From Streptomyces olivochromogenes (GTDB taxonomy: Bacteria > Actinomycetota > Actinomycetes > Streptomycetales > Streptomycetaceae): a stretch of 54,401 bases of DNA. Below the pieces are notes generated by a model, which saw only the letters and a program-made list of their open reading frames with translations, did no database searches and was not told the origin of the DNA. Shown here piece by piece: positions 48,260 to 54,401 of this stretch. Made by a program: the position numbers and the translations under genes. Location: positions 1-54,401 of the forward strand of contig NZ_JADDRL010000068.1 in assembly GCF_021538895.1 (NCBI RefSeq), read 5' to 3'. How positions within the stretch are numbered: position 1 is the stretch's first letter; every line of letters starts with the position of its first letter.

Positions 48260-49075
48260 TCACCGCCCCCGGAACTCCGCCTCCCTGCGCTCCACGAACG
48301 CCCGCAGTCCTTCCCGGGCGTCCTCGGTCGTCATGTTGATCTCCTGCGCGGCGGCCTCGGCGGCGAAGGCGGACGCCCGGTCGCCGTCGAGGGACGCGTT
48401 GACGAGCTGCTTGGTCAGGGCGAGCGCCCGGGTCGGCCCGGCCGCCAGCCGGGTCGCCCACTCCCGGGCCGTCTTGTCCAACTCCCCGTCCGGCACGACC
48501 CGGTTGACGAGGCCCAGCCGCTCCGCCTCCGGCGCGGTCAGCGCGTCCCCGAAGAACATCAACTCCTTGGCCCGCTGCGGGCCGATCAGCCGGGGCAGGA
48601 GGTAGGCGCCGCCGGCGTCCGGTACGAGCCCGCGTCGTACGAACACCTCGATGAACCGGGCGGATTCGGCGGCCAGTACGAGATCGCAGGCGAACGCGAG
48701 ATGGGCGCCGAGCCCGGCAGTCGTGCCGTTGACGGCGGCGATCACCGGTTTCTCGCAGTCCAGCACGGCCGCGATCAGCCGCTGGGCACCCAGCCGCAGC
48801 GTGCGCGCCACATCGCCGGGGATCCGCTCCCCGGCACCGGCCCCGGCACCGGCCCCGGCACCGGCACCGCCGCCCCGCAGATCCGCGCCCGCGCAGAAAC
48901 CGCGTCCCGTCCCCGTGAGGACCACGGCCCCCACGTCCGGGTCGGTGGAGGCCTCCGACAGCAGCCGGACGACCTCCTCCCGCTGGTCCGGCGTCAGGGC
49001 GTTGAGGGCCTCCGGGCGGTTGAGGGTCAGGTGCGCGACCCGCTCGAACCGCACCTGCACCACCTGGGCGGTCAC
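48260..49075 (-). CDS. enoyl-CoA hydratase/isomerase family protein
   Basis: 271 residues. It contains HLTLNRPEALNALTPDQREE, the first oxyanion motif GRGFCAGADLRG, the second GTTAGLGAHLAFACDLVLAA with the general-acid region RRGLVPDAGGAYLLPRLIG, then AKELMFFGDALTAPEAERLGLV and ALTKQLVNASLD. A low-complexity insertion GGAGAGAGAGAGAGE follows GADLRG. This is the same loop that carries the repeat insertion in the enoyl-CoA hydratase at 9918. The GTG at 49075 overlaps the ligase stop, so it is the second gene of an operon started at 51300 and probably controlled by operators E/F. Confidence 0.92.
   Translation of the reverse strand: MTAQVVQVRFERVAHLTLNRPEALNALTPDQREEVVRLLSEASTDPDVGAVVLTGTGRGFCAGADLRGGGAGAGAGAGAGAGERIPGDVARTLRLGAQRLIAAVLDCEKPVIAAVNGTTAGLGAHLAFACDLVLAAESARFIEVFVRRGLVPDAGGAYLLPRLIGPQRAKELMFFGDALTAPEAERLGLVNRVVPDGELDKTAREWATRLAAGPTRALALTKQLVNASLDGDRASAFAAEAAAQEINMTTEDAREGLRAFVERREAEFRGR
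48831..48866 (-). repeat. tandem 12-bp repeat encoding (GA)n in the enoyl-CoA hydratase gene
   Basis: Three adjacent copies of CCGGCACCGGCC (the last ends in CA), plus a partial copy, encode the Gly-Ala run after GADLRG. Copy-number variation between strains is likely. Confidence 0.9.
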
Positions 49076-51300
49076 CGGCACACCACCAGCGCGTCCAGCG
49101 CCACCGCGCCCTGCCCCCGCGGCAGCACCATGAGCGGATTGATGTCCAGCTCCGCGATGTCGTCCCCGAGTTCCAGCGCCATGCGCTGCACCCGCAGGAC
49201 GACCTCCACGAGCCCGTCGACGTCGGCGGGCGGCCGCCCGCGCACCCCGTCCAGCAGCGCCCGCCCGCGCAGTTCGGCGAGCATGTCCCGGGCCTGCTCC
49301 TCGCCGAACGGCGGCACGCGGACGGCGGCGTCCCGCAGCACCTCGACGAGGACCCCGCCCAGCCCGACGGTCACGGTCGGCCCGAACAGCGCGTCGTGCG
49401 TGGCGCCGACGACCATCTCCACGCCCCGCTCGACCATCTGGCACACCAGGACGCCGTCCAGACAGACTCCCTCGTAGCGGGCGATGTCGGTCAGCTCGCG
49501 GTAGGCGTCCCGCACCTGGCTGGCCGAGGTCAGCCCGATCTTCACCAGGCCCAGCTCGGTCTTGTGGGCGATCTGCGCACCGGACGCCTTCATCACCACG
49601 GGGTAACCGACCTGCGCGGCCGCCCGGACGGCCGCCGCCGCGCTGGTGACCAGCTGCTCACGGGGCACCCGGATGCCGTACGCGCGCAGCAGCTGCTTGG
49701 CCGCGTGCTCGCTCAGCTGCTGTCCCGGCCGCATCAGGTCCCGGACCTTGCGGAACGACGGGGAGGGGGTGCGGGGCGCCTCGTCGAAGGGGGAGCGGTA
49801 GGAGCGGACGAAGCGGTGGTGGTCGAGGTAGGCGCGGACGGCGGTGAGGCAGTTGCCGACGGTGCGGAAGGTGGCCACGCGGGAGGAGCCGAGCAGCACC
49901 TCGCGGTACGCCGGCTCGGTGCCGACCGGCGATCCCCACACCACGCATACCAGCTTGTCGGTGTGCTCCGCCGCGTCGACCAGGTCCCGCACGAGCCGGT
50001 CGCTCAGCGGCGGGAAGGGGCCGGTGACCGGACAGATCAGGACCCCCACCTCCGGGTCGTCGAGGATCGAGTCGATGATCTTCCGCCCGCGTTCGTCCCC
50101 GACCGGATGCCCCCCGTTGTCGACGGGGTTGGCCACGCTCAGGTACTCGGGTATCCACTGGTGCAGCTCGGCCTGCCGGGCCTCGGACAGGACCGGGAGC
50201 CTCAGGCCCGCCCCGGTGGCCAGGTCGGCGACGTGCGCGCCCGTGCCGCCCGAGATCGAGTAGACGACCACGCCCTCGGCGCGCGGCGGCCGGGCCCGCG
50301 CCAACAGGGCGGCGGTGTCCTGGAGTTCGTCGAGCCCGTCGACCCGGACGACGCCGAACTGCCGCATCGCCGCGTCCACCACGTCGTCGGCCCCGGTCAG
50401 CTTGCCGGTGTGCGAGGCGGCGGTCCGGGCGCCGACCTCCGTGCGGCCCACCTTGACGGCGACGACCGGCACCTGGCGGCGGGCGGCGCGGTCGGCGGCG
50501 AGCAGGAAGGATCGGCCGTCCTTGAGGCCCTCGACGTAGCAGGCGATGGCGCCGACCTCGGGCCGCTCGGCGAAGTACGAGATGAAGTCGGCGGTCTCCA
50601 GATCGGCCTCGTTGCCGGTCGGGGCCCAGTGGGAGAGCCGGATGCCGAGCTCCTGGAGGGCGAAGACGGGGCGCCCCTGGTGCCCGGACTGGGTGATGAG
50701 CGCGATCGCCGGGCCCTGGAGGTCCTCCCGGAACCGCTCGAAGGCGTTCAGGTTGGTGTTCGGCCCGAGCAGCCGGAGCCCCGACCGCCGGACGGCGGCC
50801 GCGAGCCGTGCCTGCGCCTCGGCCCCTTCCTCGCCCGTCTCCGCGAACCCGGAGGCGAAGGCGACGGCGAACCTCACCTTGGCCTCGGCGAGTTCCTCGA
50901 CCACCGGGAGGGGGTCGGCGACCAGCAGTACGGCGAGGTCGATCTGCTCGGGCAGTTCGGCGACCGAACGGGAGCAGGGGATGCCGAACACGGACGGCCG
51001 GGTGGGATGCACGGGGTGCACCCGCGCCCCCACCCGGGCGGCCCAGTCGAGGAGTTGCCGGGTGATCCCGGTGTTCGGCCGGCCCTCCGTGTCCGAGGCG
51101 CCGATCACGGCGACGGACCCGGGCCGGAAGAAGCGCTCCAGATCCGGGACGTCCGAGTAGAGCGGCCGCCCGCTCACGTCCAGGTCGTCCACGTCGGCCG
51201 CCCGGCCGTGGACGGCGGGCCCGGGGTGCTGCTCGCCGCAGGCGATGACCCGGGCCCGGCGGGAGTCGGTGGTGAGGGTGCCGTGGGTTGATCCAAGCAT
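49072..51300 (-). CDS. ADP-forming acyl-CoA synthetase (acetate--CoA ligase family)
   Basis: 742 residues with the fused alpha-beta layout. The CoA-binding start is RFFRPGSVAVIGASDTEGRP. The succinyl-CoA-ligase-like part contains LRLLGPNTNLNAF and TAASHTGKLTGADDVVD with the phospho-His at 297. The ATP-grasp part follows: LLRAYGIRVPREQLV, GYPVVMKASGAQIAHKTELG, ELDINPLMVLP. These enzymes interconvert an acyl-CoA and an acid with ADP/ATP. No GNAT domain follows, unlike protein acetyltransferases of the Pat group. It begins the operon with the enoyl-CoA hydratase and has two operators (E, F) within 75 bases upstream, the strongest site pair in the region. Confidence 0.9.
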   Translation of the reverse strand: MLGSTHGTLTTDSRRARVIACGEQHPGPAVHGRAADVDDLDVSGRPLYSDVPDLERFFRPGSVAVIGASDTEGRPNTGITRQLLDWAARVGARVHPVHPTRPSVFGIPCSRSVAELPEQIDLAVLLVADPLPVVEELAEAKVRFAVAFASGFAETGEEGAEAQARLAAAVRRSGLRLLGPNTNLNAFERFREDLQGPAIALITQSGHQGRPVFALQELGIRLSHWAPTGNEADLETADFISYFAERPEVGAIACYVEGLKDGRSFLLAADRAARRQVPVVAVKVGRTEVGARTAASHTGKLTGADDVVDAAMRQFGVVRVDGLDELQDTAALLARARPPRAEGVVVYSISGGTGAHVADLATGAGLRLPVLSEARQAELHQWIPEYLSVANPVDNGGHPVGDERGRKIIDSILDDPEVGVLICPVTGPFPPLSDRLVRDLVDAAEHTDKLVCVVWGSPVGTEPAYREVLLGSSRVATFRTVGNCLTAVRAYLDHHRFVRSYRSPFDEAPRTPSPSFRKVRDLMRPGQQLSEHAAKQLLRAYGIRVPREQLVTSAAAAVRAAAQVGYPVVMKASGAQIAHKTELGLVKIGLTSASQVRDAYRELTDIARYEGVCLDGVLVCQMVERGVEMVVGATHDALFGPTVTVGLGGVLVEVLRDAAVRVPPFGEEQARDMLAELRGRALLDGVRGRPPADVDGLVEVVLRVQRMALELGDDIAELDINPLMVLPRGQGAVALDALVVCR

Positions 51301-51335
51301 CGTTTCCGCCCGCTCCTGTGTGACTGCTCATTTAA

Positions 51336-51350
51336 CTGACACAGTGTCAG
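51336..51350. promoter_or_regulatory. CTGAC-N5-GTCAG operator, site E
   Basis: CTGACACAGTGTCAG is a perfect 15-base palindrome, 36 bases upstream of the ADP-forming ligase start. Confidence 0.85.
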
Positions 51351-51359
51351 ATTACTGAA

Positions 51360-51374
51360 CTGACGCTGTGTCAG
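51360..51374. promoter_or_regulatory. CTGAC-N5-GTCAG operator, site F
   Basis: CTGACGCTGTGTCAG, 24 bases (about two helical turns plus) from site E. The close pair suggests cooperative binding of two dimers. Confidence 0.8.
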
Positions 51375-51449
51375 GAACTGGTCTGCGCGGGCAAAGTTCG
51401 CACCCGGCGCGAAGGGGGCGGCCGGACGCCCGTGGTGCGGGCGGCCGGA

Positions 51450-52958
51450 TCAGAGCGCGGCGAGCACCTCTTTCGCCACTCGCTCGCCCGAGCGCACCGC
51501 ACCGTCCATGTACCCGTTCCAGTACGTGGAGGTCTCCGTACCGGCCCAGTGGATCCCGCCCACCGGCTCGCGCAGCGCGTCCCCGTACCCGGTCAGCACA
51601 CCCGGCGGCGCGTACGCGACCGGGCCGCCCCGCGAGAAGCCCTCGTTGTCCCAGCGCTGCACGACGAAGTGGGTGGGGGACTTCGCCCGGTCCCCGAAGT
51701 AGTTCGCGTAGTCCTTCAGCACGGCGGCCCTGATGTCGTCCGTGCTCGCCGCGTCGTACGCCCGCATCTCGTCGCCCTCGATGAAGCCCATCAGCGCGCC
51801 GTACGACCCGTCGAGCGGCGAGTTGTCGAAGGTCGACCGGACGACACCGGTGTCGCTGACCGCCTGCCCGTTCAGGCCGTCGGCCCGCCAGAAGGGGGTG
51901 TCGTACACGGCGATCGCCTTGCCGACCGACCCCATCGGCAACCGCTGGCACAGCTGGTCGCGGGTGGCGGGCAGCAGCGGGTCGTAGGAGATGCGCGCGG
52001 CCAGCGGCGGCGGCACCGCGACGACCACCCGGCTCGCCGTCACGGTGATCCCGTCCGCGGTGACCAGGTACGCGCCGCCCGACCGTACGACGGACCGCAC
52101 CGGCGCGCCCAGCACCACCCGGTCCCCGAGCGTCGCCGCCAGCTTGATCGGCACCTGCTGGGAGCCGCCGACGAAGCGGGAGTCCTGGGCGCCGTTCGCG
52201 GTGTCGGTGAGGCGCTCCAGGGTGCCGGCCGTGGACTCGTTGCCGGCCGCGGCGATGTAGTACAGCACGTACAGGAGGGAGAGTTCGCGCGGCTGCGCCG
52301 AGAAGATCGACGTACAGGCCACGTCGAGCAGGAACTTGGCCGAGGGCACGACGGCGTGGGCGTTCAGCCAGCTCTCGAAGGTCTGCCGGTCCCACTCGGC
52401 GGCCTTGGCGGCGGTCCAGGGCGCGTCGACCGGCACCTGCTTGGCCATGCCGTCGAGCTGGGACTGCACGATCGCGGCGTTCGCGAGTCCGGCCGCGTCC
52501 ACGGGCGGCACGGAACCGAGGATGCCGTCCGTCGCGTACGGCGTCCGCTTCCCGTCCTTGTAGAGCAGGTTCTTGCCCGCGTTGTACGTCGGGAACGTCG
52601 CCACGCCGAGCGAGTCGGCGAGGGCCCTGAGGCGGTCCTGGGTGGGGCCGATGAACTCGCCGCCGCCCTCGGTGACGCCGCCGTTCGCGAGCTTCAGGTT
52701 CACCACCCGCCCGCCGACCCGGTCCCGTGCCTCCAGGACGACCACGGACCGGCCGCCCGCCACCAGGTCGCGGGCCGCGGTGAGTCCGGCCAGCCCGCCC
52801 CCGACGACACAGACGTCGGCGGTGCGGGTGGCGGCCGCGGACGCCGCAGAGGCGGCCGTGGCGGCGGTGGCGGAGAGGCCGGCGGCCCCGGCCGCGCCGC
52901 CGAGCAGGGAGCGCCGGGAGAGCCGGGGAGACCGGGGGAGCTGTCTTTCGCGTGCCAC
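51450..52958 (-). CDS. Tat-exported flavin monoamine oxidase-like protein
   Basis: 502 residues. A twin-arginine signal, LSRRSLLGGAAGAAGLSATA, then an Ala-rich cleavage region (~35-50), indicate folded export. FAD binding is VCVVGGGLAGLTAARDL and VLEARDRVGGRVVNLKLANG. The C-terminal signature is GGIHWAGTETSTYWNGYMDGAVRSGERVA. This is the monoamine/polyamine or L-amino-acid oxidase group; it should release aldehyde, ammonia and peroxide outside the cell. The GTG at 52958 has GGAGG upstream. It lies in tandem with the FAD monooxygenase-like gene, not coupled to it. The ligase operators E/F lie beyond its 3' end, so control of this gene by them is not implied. Confidence 0.9.
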   Translation of the reverse strand: MARERQLPRSPRLSRRSLLGGAAGAAGLSATAATAASAASAAATRTADVCVVGGGLAGLTAARDLVAGGRSVVVLEARDRVGGRVVNLKLANGGVTEGGGEFIGPTQDRLRALADSLGVATFPTYNAGKNLLYKDGKRTPYATDGILGSVPPVDAAGLANAAIVQSQLDGMAKQVPVDAPWTAAKAAEWDRQTFESWLNAHAVVPSAKFLLDVACTSIFSAQPRELSLLYVLYYIAAAGNESTAGTLERLTDTANGAQDSRFVGGSQQVPIKLAATLGDRVVLGAPVRSVVRSGGAYLVTADGITVTASRVVVAVPPPLAARISYDPLLPATRDQLCQRLPMGSVGKAIAVYDTPFWRADGLNGQAVSDTGVVRSTFDNSPLDGSYGALMGFIEGDEMRAYDAASTDDIRAAVLKDYANYFGDRAKSPTHFVVQRWDNEGFSRGGPVAYAPPGVLTGYGDALREPVGGIHWAGTETSTYWNGYMDGAVRSGERVAKEVLAAL

Positions 52959-53109
52959 GTGCGTCCTCCGTCGGGGCGAGAGGGGGTGGAGCCGGAAAGT
53001 TGAGCGGTGCTCACATTCTGACCCCGCACGAGGGCGCCGTACAGCTCTCGCGCCACAACTGACTCCGAAGTAACGAGATGTGCACGTAGGCGAGTTGAGG
53101 TGTCCTACG

Positions 53110-54300
53110 TCAGACCGGGAGTCGGGACAGTGACTCTCCGGCACCCTTCGCCAGCGCCTTCGCGATCTTCTCCGCGTCGATCGCCAGCTCGCGGAACATG
53201 CCGCTGATGGGGTTGGTGAAGCCGGTGAAGTACAGGCCGGGGGCGTTCTGCGGGCTGCGCGCCCCGTGCACGACCGGTCTGCCCCGGCCGTCGAGCACGT
53301 CCAGGTGACCGACGAGGTCCTCCAGGCCGCGGACGTAGCCGGTGGCCGCGACGACGGCGTCCGGTTCGACGCGGGTGCCGTCGGCGAGGACGACCTTGCC
53401 GTCCTCGAAGGAGTCCACGGCGGCGACCACCTCGACCCGCCCCTTGCGCACGGCGTCGATCAGACCGACGTCCAGGACCGGGACCGCCCCCGCCTTCGCG
53501 CGGGAGTACAGGCCGGTGTCGGGACGCGGCAGCCCGTGCGCCGACAGGTCCGGCACACTGATCCTGGCCTGCGCCCTGCACAACCGGTCGACGAGCCCCA
53601 CGGGCAGCCGCCGGATCAGCATGGCGGAGTACTGCGAGGCCCACCCCGCGGTGGACCGGCGCACGATGTGCGGAGTCGTACGGACGCTCAGGCGCACCCG
53701 CGCCGCGCCCCCCTCCACCAGGTCCACGGCGATCTCGGCGCCCGTGTTGCCGACGCCGACCACGAGGACGTCCCGCCCGGCGTAGGGCTCGGCGTTCCGG
53801 TACCGGCCGGCGTGCAGGAACTCGCCGCCGTACCCGTCCAGGCCCGGCCAGTCGGGCAGGCGCGGGGTGTGGTTGAAGCCGGTGGCCACGACGACCGCGC
53901 CACCGGTCAGCTCGCGCCCGCCGGAGGCGTGCAGCAGCCAGCCCGTGCCGTCGTCCGTACGCTCCACGCGCGACACCTCGACACCGGTGACGATCTCCAG
54001 CTCGTGGTGCTCGGCGTACTTCTCCAGGTAGCGCACCACGTCGTCGCGGGCCACCCACCGCCCGAACCGGCGCGGCATCGGCAGCCCCGGCAGGGCGGAC
54101 AGCCGGCGGGTGGTGTGCAGGCGGAGCCGGTCGTAGTGGCGTCGCCAGGAGGCGCCGACCCCGTCGGACTTCTCCAGGACGACTGCCCGTATGCCCCGGG
54201 CCCGCAGCGCGTACGCGACGGCCAGTCCGCCCGGGCCGCCGCCGATGACGTAGACGGGGCGGTCGGCGGGGTGTCCTGCGGGGATACGGGAGTTGGCCAT
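53110..54300 (-). CDS. FAD-dependent monooxygenase-like / NAD(P)-binding oxidoreductase
   Basis: 396 residues. The FAD motif is VYVIGGGPGGLAVAYALRAR, then SWRRHYDRLRLHTTRRLSAL, the FxGxxxHTPxx-like ATGFNHTPRLPDWPGLDGYG, and a second Rossmann motif VLVVGVGNTGAEIAVDLVEG for NADPH. The end has ATGYVRGLEDLVGHLDVL and LYFTGFTNPISGMFRELAID. The double dinucleotide fold places it with class B flavin monooxygenases or YUCCA/FMO-like and lysine-N-hydroxylase-like enzymes; the strict BVMO fingerprint is not complete. The substrate is unknown. The ATG at 54300 is preceded by TACGCT, a leaderless-type -10. The last 100 bases of the window end with AGGAGG and a possible start of a next gene, too short to call. 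Confidence 0.88.
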   Translation of the reverse strand: MANSRIPAGHPADRPVYVIGGGPGGLAVAYALRARGIRAVVLEKSDGVGASWRRHYDRLRLHTTRRLSALPGLPMPRRFGRWVARDDVVRYLEKYAEHHELEIVTGVEVSRVERTDDGTGWLLHASGGRELTGGAVVVATGFNHTPRLPDWPGLDGYGGEFLHAGRYRNAEPYAGRDVLVVGVGNTGAEIAVDLVEGGAARVRLSVRTTPHIVRRSTAGWASQYSAMLIRRLPVGLVDRLCRAQARISVPDLSAHGLPRPDTGLYSRAKAGAVPVLDVGLIDAVRKGRVEVVAAVDSFEDGKVVLADGTRVEPDAVVAATGYVRGLEDLVGHLDVLDGRGRPVVHGARSPQNAPGLYFTGFTNPISGMFRELAIDAEKIAKALAKGAGESLSRLPV

Positions 54301-54401
54301 GAGCGGGAGCGTAATCACATCGCAGGTTGATGGGTCTCGGTCAAGACCGGAATTGGTTGCGGATTGATCACGCCTGTAGGAGGAGTGCGGGGGACCGGTG
54401 A

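Noticed and set aside
53000..53109. CCTACGTCAGACC as a possible seventh CTGAC-N5-GTCAG site
   Set aside because: Only one half fits and it lies at a gene end, not a promoter.
4000..54000. Long antisense frames opposite most catabolic genes
   Set aside because: Expected in DNA of this GC content; none has a start context or a recognisable domain.

Overview
The window looks like a chromosomal segment of a Streptomyces. It is GC-rich with strong third-position G/C, GTG starts are frequent, neighbouring genes often overlap by four bases (GTGA/ATGA), -10-only promoters lead directly into start codons, and there are genus-typical families (HTH/DUF397 pair, DmdR1-type iron regulator, bifunctional primase/polymerase, NsdA-like TPR regulator, SCO4402-like protein). 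The order phosphosugar isomerase - dmdR1, then purU, ECF sigma, STAS and EF-hand genes matches what I remember of the S. coelicolor SCO438x-SCO441x core region. That is recall, not a search. I see no rRNA, tRNA, CRISPR array, prophage or intact insertion sequence.

Layout. 1-1000: a frameshifted XRE/DUF5753 regulator with its DUF397 partner. 1118-11310: a tightly packed operon of a TIGR03084-like protein, an AtuA-like protein, both subunits of a biotin-dependent acyl-CoA carboxylase, an acyl-CoA dehydrogenase, a 4CL-type CoA ligase, an enoyl-CoA hydratase and a TetR regulator. The gene content resembles the acyclic-terpene (Atu) or leucine (Liu) catabolic clusters. 11556-14861: a cysteine-type leader peptide and an isopenicillin-N-synthase-like oxygenase, a citrate synthase-like gene and pdxH. 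15199-19362: RidA, GNAT, a PAS/PAS/GAF protein, a phosphosugar isomerase with a DasR-like site in its promoter, and dmdR1. 19874-29369: an alpha/beta-hydrolase with a TTA codon and no nucleophile serine, an ABC exporter pair, a primase/polymerase protein, a TPR regulator, a proline-rich membrane protein, an orphan solute-binding lipoprotein and a SCO4402-like protein. 29416-33856: purU, an ECF sigma factor with a zinc-finger anti-sigma factor, a STAS antagonist and an EF-hand protein. 33835-51300: a second catabolic region (two CoA-ligases, three acyl-CoA dehydrogenases, SDR, Zn-alcohol dehydrogenase, cyclase, flavin reductase, enoyl-CoA hydratase) mixed with two MFS transporters, a GlxA-type regulator, an RsbW-like ATPase and a small membrane protein. 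51450-54300: a Tat-exported amine oxidase and an FAD-dependent monooxygenase-like enzyme.

The observation I rate highest is a 15-bp inverted repeat, CTGAC-N5-GTCAG with minor variants. It occurs six times, always between genes and just upstream of starts, at four separate promoter regions of the second catabolic region (35.4, 39.8, 47.2 and 51.3 kb). It appears to define a single acyl-CoA catabolic regulon whose regulator is not next to it. Others worth a look are the leader peptide in front of the oxygenase, a palindromic Streptomyces repeat inserted in frame in an enoyl-CoA hydratase, a second enoyl-CoA hydratase with a low-complexity insertion in the same loop, the dre-like site, and the serine-less, TTA-containing hydrolase.
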